Shown here piece after piece: positions 34,403 through 46,334 of a stretch of DNA of 64,000 bases. The stretch comes from Akebia trifoliata. Lineage: Eukaryota; Streptophyta; Magnoliopsida; Ranunculales; Lardizabalaceae. Both the position numbers and the translations under genes were made by a program. Position 1 is the first letter of the stretch. Each line of letters opens with the position of its first letter. Under the pieces are notes generated by a model. The model had not been told where the DNA came from and did not search any database. It saw nothing but the letters and a program-made list of their open reading frames with translations. The stretch is taken from positions 9,064,679 to 9,128,678 of the forward strand of contig CM030705.1 of the NCBI GenBank assembly GCA_017979445.1, in the 5' to 3' direction.

Positions 34403-35358
34403 TTAGAATGGAAATAAGTGCTCCAATTTATTTATCTCATTTTAATATGCATTTAGGAAACCTTGAACCATCTTTATATTTGATGTTATGTTTGTCTAGT
34501 TTTCAGGCTTTCATCTATGTGATCTTTGGACAGTTAATAATAACTTTTGAAGACAATTTTTAGTGTTATGTTAGGCGTAATGAACTTACGGTAGATATTG
34601 GATTTTAGTCTCACATTGCCTAAGAGTTTATGGATTTAACTATAAGAAGCTTGTAAGTTTGTTGGTAGCTCGTCACCTTCAATGGATTGTGTTCGGATCG
34701 GATCAATGGAGTTCCAAAAGTGATTCAAAGGCTCATTTGCTCATTGGATTCACATCAAAGAGGTATTGAGGGATGAGATCTAAATGTGATTATCGTGTTT
34801 GATGCCTGTAAAATGTAATGACTCATATTTTTGCTTAATTAAAAATATTGAATATATATGCTCAATCTTATATGTTTATCGTGACAAAGAGTAACATTGA
34901 GATGTGGAGGGACTTGAGTTTAGGGTGTATCGAATATATAGAAGAAACAATTTTATAATTAAAATAAATTATTATTTTAATGTTTTTTACTTTACAGTTT
35001 TCACTAGAGTGTAGATGTTAGTGGATACAATGAGAAACATGTGTGATATACTATTTTAATTAGGTGCATGGAGTGGTCAAAGACAAGGGAGACATGTGGA
35101 TAACATGGGATCACCATAAATGCGGGTAAGTGCTGGGCCCACAATATCTCAAATGATGTAGGAGAAACATGGAAGGGCCGAACCATGAGTTCTTTTTTGC
35201 TCACAAAATTTCTGGTTACAGTGCTCACAGACGCTAGCGAGCGTGCCACGTCAAGCCTATAATTACTGTAAATTGGGGATACCATTAATACAGGCAGGCT
35301 CATGTGATTGGTGGATCCCAGATTCTGTGAGCACTATGAGCATAATAAATTGTATAAT
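34403..35358. other. 3' flank of BCAT gene A, intergenic
   Basis: This holds the 3' UTR of gene A. About 34605-34640 (ATTGGATTTTAGTCTCACAT) resembles the start of common plant retroelement LTRs, but no partner is seen. About 35105-35140 (GATCACCATAAATGCGGGTA..GGGCCCAC) matches about 40360-40383, part of the duplicated unit described below. Confidence 0.4.
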
Positions 35359-35531
35359 GCTGAAATTACCTCAAGATTGGACCTCAAATTGCACACCATG
35401 ACGTGAATGTGTATGAGAACCATATATGTTTTCCGTGAGATACACATGTGAAAGCATCTATGATTCCTATCGACTTTCATGTCAAGATGTGTGATATGAG
35501 GTCCAATCTTGAGGTCACTACACCATGACTC
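35359..35531. mobile_element. Hairpin MITE, copy 2
   Basis: The left half TTACCTCAAGATTGGACCTC and the right half GAGGTCCAATCTTGAGGTCA are inverted repeats. The right half, CTATGATTCC..CTTTCATGTCAAGATGTG, matches copies at 24139 and 42972. Confidence 0.7.
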
Positions 35532-35553
35532 AAAAAAATTTCAACTGCTTTGT

Positions 35554-36215
35554 CCCGAAGACAAGGAGTTCAACTTTGAAGAGGTCAGCCCATTTCAAAA
35601 TTTTGAAGAAACCCTTCTCATTGCAATATACGCCGCATTTTGTATTTATTTTACACCTCTACATTTATGGTAATATTTAGAAAAAGCTCCTTAAAAATGC
35701 CACGTGTAATTCAAAGGAAAGGCTCCTTTCAAATTTTGAAGCGAGATGGCCACGTCAAAGTTTTTTTTTTTTACAAGAAACCATTTGCCTTTGAGTTGTG
35801 ATAATCGGACTCCACCAAATGGCATATTCAAACTCAAATGTAAATGATTTTTTTGCTCACAAAATTAATTTTTACCAAAATACCTTTGGAATCCAATTTT
35901 CAAAGTGTATTTATTGCACAATGAAAATTGGAATACGAGGATATTTTGATAAAAAAAATTATTTTTTAAGGGCATTTTCAATACAAAATTCAATTTCCAA
36001 AGTGTATTTATTGCACTTTATGGTGTGCGTTAACCAAATCCTTCATTTAATTTCCTGTTTCAATCATTCAAACTTTTTGAATGGGAAGGCCTTACATCTT
36101 TTAGGGCATGTTTGATTGCAGAGAAAATATTGCTTGGAAAATCATTTGCCAGACAAATGATTGGTAAGGTAAATCTTTTTCCACTGTTTGTGTACATCAT
36201 GGAAAATTTTACGAA
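35554..36215. repeat. Duplicated intergenic segment B, copy 1
   Basis: It matches 40400-41072 in the same orientation. Shared stretches include CAGCCCATTTCAAAATTTTG, TTTCAAAGTGTATTTATTGC and ATTTGCCAGACAAATGATTG. It ends where the truncated Tat element begins. Confidence 0.85.
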
Positions 36216-36224
36216 AAAAGGTAA

Positions 36225-39200
36225 TCTCTTCATATGCCTGCAATTGCCTCTTCTTTCAAGGACGTTTTCAGAATTGATCTTGTGCCTTTTGTGAATTTCT
36301 TCGAGTCGTTTATACTTGAAGTGCACACCGTTTTGATAAAATTTGAAGTATTGGATGATACTATTCCAGTTTCATGCAACTACGGTTGATTAAGAATCAA
36401 GTGATATGAGGTTTTACAATCAATCACATGGAAGGGCTTCGTTGATTTTAAATCTACAATAGAAAGCTTGACTCTTATTCTGCTGATAGCTCTTTGACCA
36501 CCCAAGTTGAAGTCTTGAATCATTAACTTATTGCGAGCAAGTTGATCTGATGAGATGCCAACTTGTTTCATGGTATGAATTGTTATGATGTTGATTATAC
36601 AACCACAATCAAGAAGGATTCTTTAAACTTTGTTTTCTTTCACATAACCTATGACGTAAAGAGGCCTTTTGTTAGTTCGAGCCCCAATTGGATATCCTCA
36701 TCAGTGAAGATAACCGTGGCTATGTACATATTACCTTGTTGTAGATCTATGTCAGGTTGAACTTCTTGTTTTGATTCAGTTGAGCTTTGCTCTGAAGTGT
36801 GCTGAACCTTTTGGAGTTCATTGGAGAAACCCAAGTAAACCTGTGAATCTTTTATTTTCGAAGTGATATTGTCTTCCTCAAGTCTCTGACCTCCATAACT
36901 GGATATAGTAGATGCTCCTCAGACTTACCATCAACATCACCTTCTAGCACTTTTGCTTCCACTTGGTGACATAAAATCGTGCATATTCCTTCAAGAGCTT
37001 CTTAGGTAAGAATTCTAGAAGAATAACTGGCATATGGGGAGGTTGCTAAAGGATGCCTTGGTGGTCTGCGGGCGGAACTCTAAATTTTTTTTTCTTTATT
37101 GCCTTCTTTTATTTTTTTGACTCTATACTTGGTTTTGACTTTCTTCTCTTTCTCTTTGACTTTAGAGTTGGAGGAGTCGGCACGTACGCAGAACGTCTTT
37201 TTCGACGAGTGACAACTGTCCACCCTTCATTATCAACTGAAGTGCATTACAAGATACTCGACTTTAAATTTGAAGCCGAATGAAATTATTATTTTTGTTG
37301 AGGTGAAGTGGGAAATGTGATGATCTTACCTTGACTTGGCCATGCTCCCAATCTGGGATGGACCTTTTCAACATCAAAACGTACGGACATGGGTTGTGGT
37401 GGTTGAGGTAAAACTTTTGTGATTTGGGAATATGGAGTATGCATTGCATACAGACTTAACAAGAATATTGGACAAAAAGATTCAAATGTGACAAAGGTCA
37501 TATTAGAAGTGACAACATTTTCGACACAATCAAATTCAATCTTTCCTTGATGCGCCAAATCAATGATTTTCTCCTTGAAGATGAAACATTTTTTTATTGG
37601 GTGACTAATCACCCTATGATAATGACAATACTTTGGATCATTGTCGCAACTTGCTTCATCAGGTCGTTTGAACATTGGAAGTTCAATGAGCTTCAATTTC
37701 AACAGCTCTTCGAACATGCCTAAGATGTCATTATCAAGAAAAATGTACTCTTTCACCTCAAGCTCTTTGAAAGTTTTTCAAGCTTTTCCTTTTTTTGTGT
37801 CGAATCAGTTCTTGGTCGATATTTTCTTCTCTTACCTGTGATTTTGACAGGTTTGTTGGTGGTGGTAGACAAAACTTCCTTAGTTTTGAATGATTTGTCA
37901 TCCTTCTTATCCTATCTTCTAGGTTCACTTGGTCGTGAAGTTTGATGCACAACTATACTATGTTCCATGTCGTGGGCTCGAATAGCTAACTCTTCGAAAG
38001 TGTGTGGCTTAATTCCTTTTAGGATATAGAGGAGTTGTCAATGCATCCTTTGAATACACATCTCGATAACAGAAGATTGAGAGAGACGATCCATGCAGTT
38101 GCGAAAAATATTTCTTTAGCGTTCACTGTACTTGATGACCTGTTCATCTTTCCTTTGTTTGATGGCAACGAGCTCTAACATACTTACTATTCTTCTAGTG
38201 CTGTAGAAGTGGCCAATGAATATTCTTTCTAGTTAATCCCAATTGTTTATTGAGTTGTATTCCAAATCGGTGTACCAATTGAATGCATTGTCACGGAGGA
38301 AGCAGACAAATTGTTTCACCATGAAATCGTCGAATATACCGATATTGTTGCAAGTTTCGATGAAGCAGGCAATGTGTTATTTTGGATTGCATTTTCCCTC
38401 GAGCTGTTGGAATTTTGGCTGTTGATATCCTATCGGAAGACGCATTTGTTTAATGAGTTTAGTGTAGGATTTGGAGTAGACCAATGAGGACTATGACACA
38501 CCTCTATACTAAGTGTAAATGATCTTAGTGATCATTGCATGCAATTATTGAATAGAAAACGAGGCAATAGATCCTTGTGGTGGGTCTAGCATAGCATGTC
38601 ACAAGTTAGAATAGTCTCTTTGTTACTCTTTTTCACTCGGAGTTGTGTTCGCTTCAAGAGTGAATCTTGGAGGATGCGAGGGTCCAATACTTGATTCATT
38701 CTCTTTGTTCTTCTACTTCAAACAATTGACAATGGTTGCAATTTGAAAGTCTTTTTCTTTTATCGTTTTTGTAAGCTTATTTATGGTGTCTGTCATCTGG
38801 GCAACTTGTTCTTCTACTGTTAGCACTCTAGTTGTCATCGCTACTTTGGTAGAGGTATGAGTTTGCAACAGGGAAGTAATTGATAGAGATTCGGACGATT
38901 CCTAGCTTGACTTCGAATCGGATCCAAAATTCGATGAGTCGTTTTCTACAACGTCTGCCCACAATGTTTTTATTGTGAGTGTCGTTTTTGTGGCACATTT
39001 TTTGGGTGATGCTGAAGAGACTTAACTAGTTTGGAACCATCAATTTTCATCATTGTTCATATTATATGATGATCGCAATCGATAACCTGCATAGATTCAA
39101 GGTTAGAGGAAAATAATTTCTTACTTTTTTTAACAAAGACAAATGCGATAACGTTAACGTTGTGAGATGCCATTGATGCTTTGGTTGATGTTTTTTTTTT

Positions 39201-39262
39201 TTTTTTTTTTTTTTTTTGCAGTTGATTGAAAGATGAGAGGCAGAGGTTGTCCCATCAGGCAT
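36225..39262 (-). pseudogene. Decayed Tat gag and protease
   Basis: At 37289-37756 the gag C-terminal half survives ([34 protein letters not shown]), collinear with the intact element's gag. Near 38070 the sequence matching the intact copy's stop site still encodes Glu (ATCGAGATG). Unlike the big element, this copy keeps protease sequence at 36380-36834 (GISSDQLARNKLMIQDFNLG, PFHVIDCKTSYHLIL). An A/T run of about 30 at 39190-39221 interrupts the leader. It is non-functional. Confidence 0.82.
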
Positions 39263-39272
39263 GCTAGAAATT

Positions 39273-40081
39273 TGTCGACGATAAATTTTAACAAATTTAC
39301 CTTGAGATTCATGAAATAAGATTACAAATGATTTTATTTATCTTAATGAAAATGGAGATACAAATCTCAATGTTTTCCTCTAATTAATAGTCAACTACAT
39401 AAAGATGATGTATGTAGTTTTTTTTCTCTTCGGACTTCACGCTTTATCGATTGAGAAAGTTGCTTAAATAGTGGTTTTGTTTGTGCTTGATCTTTTGTAG
39501 AGGTTTTTGTAGATTTTCTTCTCTCCAGATTTCATGCTTTATTGATTGAGAATGATTTCTTTGCTTCCGGAGAAAGGCTTTATGCTTGACTTTCTCTTTA
39601 ATTGGAGTTCGGATCTCTAAATAACTTTACTTTTTCTCTGGAGGAGGGCTTGAGAGTTTCTTCTTCTCTAAAGGGAGAGTTTCTATTTTTTGAGAGAAAA
39701 TAATTCTCGATCCCCTCCAAATGAGAGAAGTTCTGATATTTATAGACCAAAAGATAATTTAACTTTTCAATTATGTCTCAACTTAAAGAGTTTTGATTGA
39801 TTTGTTTAAAGATTAAACTAGTCAAAATCATATTTTTAGGATTCTATGGATTATTGGTGGGATCAAACTCATTTATTTGAGTGTAAGACCCTTTAATGTG
39901 GATCATTTGGATTCTTTCTGAATCATGGACTTTATCTTTGAAAGTCGAAACCTAAGTTTTAGGAGACACATTTTTTTATCAATGGCCCAATTTGAATGTG
40001 GGGGGCCTCTTTATGATTTTTTAGGACTTTGCTTTGATTTACAAAATTTGTAAGAACCATCATGAAATTTTGATGCCTACA
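39273..40081 (-). repeat. 5' LTR of the truncated Tat element
   Basis: About 809 bp. On the minus strand it starts TGTAGGCATCAAAATTTC and ends at TCGTCGACAAA, recognisable by eye as the same family as the 9109 LTR but with many substitutions. Confidence 0.85.
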
Positions 40082-40341
40082 CATGTATATAGTAGTGCAA
40101 TTTTTGCCTAATTAATTTCTCCGTGATTTTTGTTAAAGTTTTAAAAGTAATTTCTTATCCGATAAAAATGATTTTCCCACCTCTTAATGTCCTTATATAA
40201 TTTATATAGCAAATAGAGATGATAAAACCAACTAAGGTCCCTCCCATCCCATGTATGTGGACGTTAGTGGGACCAATCTTGTAACATGCCAAGGTAGAGC
40301 AATTTGTTGGGTCCACTTAATTTGTATTTAATAGTTTGGCC
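40082..40341. repeat. Duplicated intergenic segment A, copy 1
   Basis: It matches 41742-42000 in the same orientation. Both start CATGTATAT and share ATTTCTCCGTGA, AAAATGATTTTCCCA and CCCATGTATGTGGACGTTAG-like sequence. Confidence 0.82.
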
Positions 40342-40399
40342 ACCAAGTCCGGGTGATCACCATGGGGGTAACGGCTGGGCCCACTTCAGCATGCGTTAC

Positions 40400-41072
40400 C
40401 CCGAGGACAAGGAGTCTGACTTTGGAGAGGCCAGCCCATTTCAAAATTTTGAAGAAACCCTTCTCGTTACAATACGCATGGTATTTTATATTTATTTTAC
40501 ACCCTTATATTTATGATAATATTTAAAAAAACTCCTAAAATGCCACATGTAACACAAAGGAGAGGCTTCCTTTGAAATTTTGAAAGTGAGATAGCCACGT
40601 CAAATTTTTTATTTTATTTTATTTATAAGAAATCATTTACCTTTGAGTTGGAATAGTCTGGCTACACCAAATGGCATACTCAAATGGAAATGATTTTTTT
40701 TCTCACAAAATTATTTTTTACCAAAATACCCTAAGATTCCAATTTTCAAAGTGTATTTATTGCACTTTGAAAATTGGATTCCGAGGATATTTTGATATAA
40801 AAAATAATTTTTTAAGGGCATTTTCAATACAAAATTCAATTTTCAAAGTGTATTTATTGCACCTTATGGTGTGCGTTAACAAAATCCTTCATTTAATTTC
40901 TTGTCTCAATAATTCAAATTTTTTGAATGGGAAAGCCTAACATCTTTTAGGGTCTGTTTGATTGCAGGGAAATATTACTTGAAAAATTATTTGCCAGACA
41001 AATGATTGGTCAAGTAAATCTTTTTTCACCGTTTATGTACATCATGAAAAATTTTATGAAAAATAATTTTAT
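40400..41072. repeat. Duplicated intergenic segment B, copy 2
   Basis: The direct partner of 35554-36215 with scattered differences. It is continuous with host sequence on its right, unlike copy 1, which abuts the Tat element. Confidence 0.85.
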
Positions 41073-41139
41073 ATTGTTTAAGTGACATAAAAAAGTAATA
41101 GAAAACATATTATTTTAAACCAAAAACATACTTTTCAAA

Positions 41140-41330
41140 CATTACAAAAGTTTGGCTCAAGTTATAATCTCAACATTGCAAAATAGTAGAACACTCGTTC
41201 AAACAATTTCGGTAGCTATTTATAATTATGATTAGGCTCATATAAAATTCTAATTCTTAAAAAACAAAAATCTAACAACAACAACAACAAAAAAAATATA
41301 TATATATATTCTATTAACACCCCAAATGAC
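41140..41330. repeat. Dispersed copy of the foldback-loop repeat
   Basis: It shares AACACTCGTTCAAACAATTT, CTCATATAAAATTCTAA and CTATTAACACCCCAAATGAC with the units at 21631-22320, so that repeat also exists outside the foldback element. Confidence 0.65.
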
Positions 41331-41741
41331 ACATTCATGGAGTTTTCTTATTGGGTAAAATTTTATTTCACTTGTTAGTTCTATGATTCTATAAATGTTT
41401 TTCAATGTTCTTAAATTATTCAATGTACAAGTTGTGACATATCCACAATAATCTTGATTTTTAATTTTATTAGATTAAATGCAAAAGAGAGTGTTTCTTA
41501 TTTTTAAAGGGAATTGATGGTTTGACAGATAATGATGAAGACAAAGAGTAGATCCTAAATAAGATAAGAAATTGATTTACCTTCCACTTCGACAAATTAT
41601 GTGCATGAGAAAATATCTTTTCCCGCAAAAATATTTTCTTGGACGCGTCAAACACTTTCAAATCTCGATTTTTCATGATATTTGCCGTGTAATCAAACAC
41701 GTCATTAATGTGACTCTTGTATAGCTGAAAAATGTGATTTT

Positions 41742-42000
41742 CATGTATATGGTAGTGTACTTTTTGCCGAATTCATTTCTCCGTGACTTTTGCTAAAGTT
41801 TTAAAAATGATTTCTCACCCCCATAAAAATGATTTTCCCATCTCTTAATGTCCTTTTATACTTTATGGAAAAATAGAGGAAATAAAATCAAGTAAGGGCC
41901 CTCCCATCCTATGTATGTGGACGTTAGTTGGACCTATCTTGTAACAGGCCAAGGTTACCTATTTGTTTGGTTCACTTAATTTGTATTTAATACTTTGACC
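41742..42000. repeat. Duplicated intergenic segment A, copy 2
   Basis: The partner of 40082-40341. Here it follows uninterrupted host sequence, giving the unit's state without the Tat insertion. Confidence 0.82.
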
Positions 42001-42971
42001 TTGACATCTTTAGCTTGAATGCATGTGTGGGGGTGAAATTAGGAAAAAAGAGAATTCTCTTAAATCATAAATGTCGTAGATGAATTTCAATTTTTGTAAC
42101 CCCACAACTCTTATATAAAGTTCTCCATCTATCAAAAGTATGCTCTCTCTTATCTCTCAATAAATAAATTCTTCCATTTCTCTCCAATATGGAGCACTAA
42201 TTATTTTCTCTGATTTGATTAGTTTAGTGACACTAAGATCAAAGGGCACAAGGGGAGTTCTTAGTTTCATTAAAGATTCAACAAACAATTTTCAAGGTAA
42301 GTAATTTTTATTTATTTATTATTTTATCTTCATTTGATGGGTTAACTATGAACTAATTCAAATCCATGAGAAATAGTGTTGAAAATTAGAAGTTTAGAGT
42401 ATTTAAAATATTGTTCAAATATCACAAGTCTTTAATAGAAATTGTAATAGAACATGATCTCTGTATCATCTTCTAGTCGCATTTTTCGTTAATTAAACTC
42501 AATGTTTCTTGGCTTTAGATTGCTTATCTTTCCAAGGTCAATGCTTTTCATCATGGAGTCGGAGCTAAGAACACCCTTTCGATTTTTCTAAGAAAAGGTC
42601 TAAAGATCGTTTCATGAGCATATCCGTTTTTTGAACGATTATAACTTCCGTTCTCATCGACAAAATTTGCTATTTCTTGATTTATTCATGTTTAAATATC
42701 TGAGATCTATAATTCTCATCAAGGTGTTAGGACCTGGAACCTTTCGAATTTTTCTATCAAAAAGCTCAAAGATTACTTAGAAGATAACAAAAAATTCTGC
42801 TAGTACACATGAATCTTGACTGTATCTTGAGCCTTGTTTGCAATTCGGAATACGGCAAAAATCAATTTTAGAAAAATTCGAGTTCTATTCGATTTTGAAA
42901 TTAAAAAATTTGATCTAAAATTCAGCCAAAAATGAGGTTATCGCAAATTTCTCCATGAATTTTTTTAAGAA
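42001..42971. other. Intergenic, nothing recognised
   Basis: AT-rich, with no gene, RNA or clear transposon end. Confidence 0.4.
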
Positions 42972-43135
42972 TAATGCTAAAGTGACCTTACATCGGACAA
43001 CCTAACGTGAAAATCTATCGGAACCATGATACTTTCCTTGAGATATGAGTACAAAAGAATCTATGATTCCTATCCACTTTCATGTCAAGATGTGCAATAT
43101 AAGATCCAATGTTGAGGTCACTACAGCACGACTCA
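42972..43135. mobile_element. Hairpin MITE, copy 3
   Basis: The right half CTATGATTCCTATCCACTTT..CATGTCAAGATGTGC..GAGGTCACTACAGCACGACTC matches copies 1 and 2. The left half (AAGTGACCTTACATCGGAC) is a decayed inverse. The outer end AGCACGACTC complements the left end of copy 1. Confidence 0.55.
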
Positions 43136-44065
43136 TTTTGTTATATCCAATTTTCTCCACCGAGAGTCAAATTGCAGGGAATTCGTACATTTCATACGAA
43201 TTCTTTAGAAAATGTATCTCATGGAAAAGTGAATTCCACCATTTTATTGCTCGAGGAAAATATGAGAGAGAGAGAGAGAGTAGGTTTTTAGCATAGTTTT
43301 AAAACTCGCCTACTCAAATTGAAACTCAGCCCAGCTGTCTCTATTCCATTCATGGTTTTAAAACTCATCCGAGATCGAGACGTATCGTGCGAGTTAATTC
43401 GGTATCAGAGTTGAGCGATACCAACTCACAAGTTACTTTTTTTGACCGAAATTTAATACATGTTCAATTTTTTAATTTTTTGAACGAGACATCTCAAACG
43501 TATCGAAAAACTCTTCCAAGACGACTTGGTACCGGGCCTGAACGAGATGAGACGTGAAACCAAGTTTTGAAACCATGATTCCATTGGATTTTGAGGTGAG
43601 TCGACCCCAAAATCTAATGGAATCAACTTGTCTACTTGAACGAATCAACTCAAAAAATGAATCGTGTTCGGTCAGAAACTCTATCATGGCTATATAATAT
43701 TTTCTAGAGAAAAAGGATTTTATTTATTATAATAATTAAATATATTTATAAATTGAATATATTTTTAATTGACTTGACTCCTAGAGTTTTGTAGTTTTAA
43801 AACTATTGTGGGAAAATCATTTTCTAGTGGATTTGAAGGAAATTCATTTATCCTTTTAGAGTGAAAATCGTGAAGGATGAGAAGTGAAATTTGAGGAAAA
43901 ATAGGAAATCAAATGCCAAGAATGTGTGTTTTTCAAACAAAATAAAAATTTCCTCTATTTTCCATGCGCAATCAAACTTCACGTGATTCTAATATGAACG
44001 CAACCAATATACCAAAAGTGCCTAAATAATTGTTATAAAAAAAAGTTCCTAGATAGTGGTGATAC
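43136..44065. other. Intergenic with a GA microsatellite
   Basis: A GA repeat lies at about 43263-43281. No gene is seen. Confidence 0.4.
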
Positions 44066-44247
44066 GTCCATTCTTGGATCATATCATTGATATGATCCTA
44101 GATCGTATCGAGATGATCAAACCACAAAATAAAGAATAAAAGACGAATGAGGTTAGGTCCATTCTTAGATCATATCATTGATACCATCCTAGATCGTATC
44201 GAGATGATCAAATTACAAAATAAAGAATAAAAGACGAATGAGATTAG
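44066..44247 (+). repeat. 91-bp tandem duplication
   Basis: Two units start GTCCATTCTTGGATCATATC and GTCCATTCTTAGATCATATC and end AAAGACGAATGAG. They differ at a handful of positions. Confidence 0.85.
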
Positions 44248-45009
44248 AGATTGATTTGATTAGAGACAGATCGGACCTTGAACCATTTGAGATGGTTAAT
44301 CTCTTATCTCCTAATCTCCTAAATCAAAAAGGATTTTGATTAATTTTCTCATTGATACCTAAAACCAAAATACATGAAGTATTTATAGATAAAACCAACT
44401 AATCTTAATCTTAATTAAATTCAAATTAATCCTTATCCAATCCTAATCATAATCAAAATCTCAACTAATAATCATAATCTTAATCCTAATCTCAACTAGT
44501 AATACTACTATGAAACATGACCTATTATATTATTATACTCCCTAATACTAATATCTAGGTACCTAATATATCATACCTTCATTTTTCGCAAATGACGTCT
44601 GCATCAATTTGTCGTTATGTAGTAGTTGGCTTTCACTTTGGTACCCTTCTTTTCGTTTAAAATGATTCCTCTTGATCTCCTATATTATTTGAAACGAATC
44701 TAATTAATTAGACGATAATGATAGAGAATGTTAAATCCTTATCAATTAGACAATAATGATGAAAAAACAAGTTAATTAATCCTTATCATGTCTCCTAATC
44801 CATTTGATATGAATCTATCTAATTAGACATTAAAGATGGAAAATGTTGAATCCTTATCTATCAAAGAAATGGTGATAGATTCCTTGGACAGAGTCTTTTG
44901 GGAACTCGCCTTTATAGGAAAAAACAAAAGTGGGATTATTTGACCTCATCCACTCCCCACAGCCAAGACAAGGTTGGACTCCCAAGCAAATATGAACAAG
45001 AAGAGAAAT
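44248..45009. other. Intergenic, nothing recognised
   Basis: Many short TAATC-rich repeats (about 44400-44510), otherwise no structure is assigned. Confidence 0.4.
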
Positions 45010-45390
45010 GTTTTCCTTACTTACTTAGATTTTGTCTTACTAAGGATTGTTTTGCTTAAATGAATTACTACATCATCAATCCAACACCACAGTCCTCTAA
45101 GTTTTTTCAAAAAATTTAAATCCTAAAAAAAAAAAAAAGGAAAAAAAATTCTTTTAAATTTGATCCAAAATTCTTAAAATGAATAGTTACTGAATTTTCA
45201 TATAACTTCCAAACTTAAAATTGACGTTAAATGGTAAAAAATAATTTTTTTTTCTTTAAAATATATAGAATTTTATCCTCTACAATCCTAAAGCATCAGA
45301 TCTTGTTTTAATGCCACAAGATGAGACCAACGACCCCTCCTTAGTGAGGGTGAAATCTTACTAACTTAGTGAGGCTAGGCGGATTCAAAC
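45010..45390. repeat. TTAGTAAG-type MITE copy
   Basis: The left end is CTTACTTACTTAGATTTTGT with TTACTAAGGATTG. The right end is CCTTAGTGAGGGTGAAATCT with TACTAACTTAGTGAGGC. Interior landmarks are ACTACATCATCAATCCAACA and AATGCCACAAGATGAG. Confidence 0.6.
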
Positions 45391-45474
45391 AAGAATACCA
45401 TGTGGAGCTATTAGATAACCTTAGTGGCTCATCATGTCGGCCACCAACTTCCAGAGATATGGACAAAGACTAAT

Positions 45475-45870
45475 AATACTAATGTGACTAATTTAATAAG
45501 ATTTCAAATTTTACTAAGGGTTGAGAGTGCATATCTTGGCATCTAAAAACATGATTCGATAACACAAGATTTTAAAAGAAGAAATTTTAAGAATTTTGAA
45601 AAAAATATTTCAGAAAAAATATTATTTTTCATTGTTGAATTTTAATTTTAACTTTTGGGAGTTCGTAATCATCCATTTTGACATCTTGTATAAAACGCAC
45701 AACATATGTATTTTTTGAAGAGTTTATTTCTTTAGAGTATGAGTTTTCCCATCAAATCTAGAGCTGTCATGTTGGATTGCCAATGTGGTAAATCATGTGG
45801 GCCAAACAACCTTAGTAAGATTTAAAATATTATTAAGTTAGTAAGGAGAGTGTTTTGAGATAAATCCAAG
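45475..45870. repeat. TTAGTAAG-type MITE copy, opposite orientation
   Basis: The left end is ACTAATTTAATAAGATTTCA with TTTTACTAAGGG. The right part is TGTTGGATTGCCAATGTGGT, then CCTTAGTAAGATTTAAAATA and TTAAGTTAGTAAGG. Confidence 0.6.
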
Positions 45871-45889
45871 CTGACGCTGCTGCGGCGTG

Positions 45890-46334
45890 GAAATCTTGTC
45901 AGCTAATCTGACTTAAGAGTCGTGATAATCTGACTTAAGAGTCGTGATAAACTGACAACCGCACGTGTCATTGACGTAACAAGTTTTGGGATTATTGTTG
46001 GAAGGGATGGGTCGTACTAACGGTTTCTTCGGATCCCCAAAAATTTATTTATTTATTTATTTTTCTTCCTTTTTTTTAAGATGAAAGGATAGATTTGTTT
46101 GGTACACGACCATGATTAATATTTTATTTTCTTACCTTTTTAGAAGTTGTAACTCTGATCTTCTTCTCCTTTTAAATTCTCTCTCCTTTAATATCTCTCT
46201 GTCTCAAGTTCTCTGCACTAAGGACTCTTCTTATATTGATCTATTTGTATTCTCTGCATAGTTTTGAATTTTTGAATTTTTGTTGGAGGGAATTAATTAT
46301 AACAGTTTTCAAAGGGAAGGGAAAGAGAGTAACC
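45890..46334 (+). promoter_or_regulatory. Upstream region of BCAT gene B with G-box and TGACGT motifs
   Basis: CACGTG at 45962-45967 (in CGCACGTGTC, an ABRE-like context) and TGACGTAA at 45972-45979 are adjacent plant bZIP-type sites about 370 bp upstream of the ATG. Just before them a 22-bp unit, AATCTGACTTAAGAGTCGTG, is repeated in tandem. The match to known motifs is clear, but function is inferred from position only. Confidence 0.45.

Larger units (their letters stand above)
36216..40081 (-). mobile_element. Truncated, older Tat element (reverse orientation)
   Basis: A second member of the same Tat family. Reading leftward it has a 5' LTR (39273-40081), a primer-site remnant, decayed gag and a protease region, then stops near 36216. 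RT, RNase H, integrase, the 3' arrays and the 3' LTR are gone. Many stops and frame shifts make it much older than the 9109-20493 copy. It fills one copy of a tandem-duplicated intergenic unit. Confidence 0.88.
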
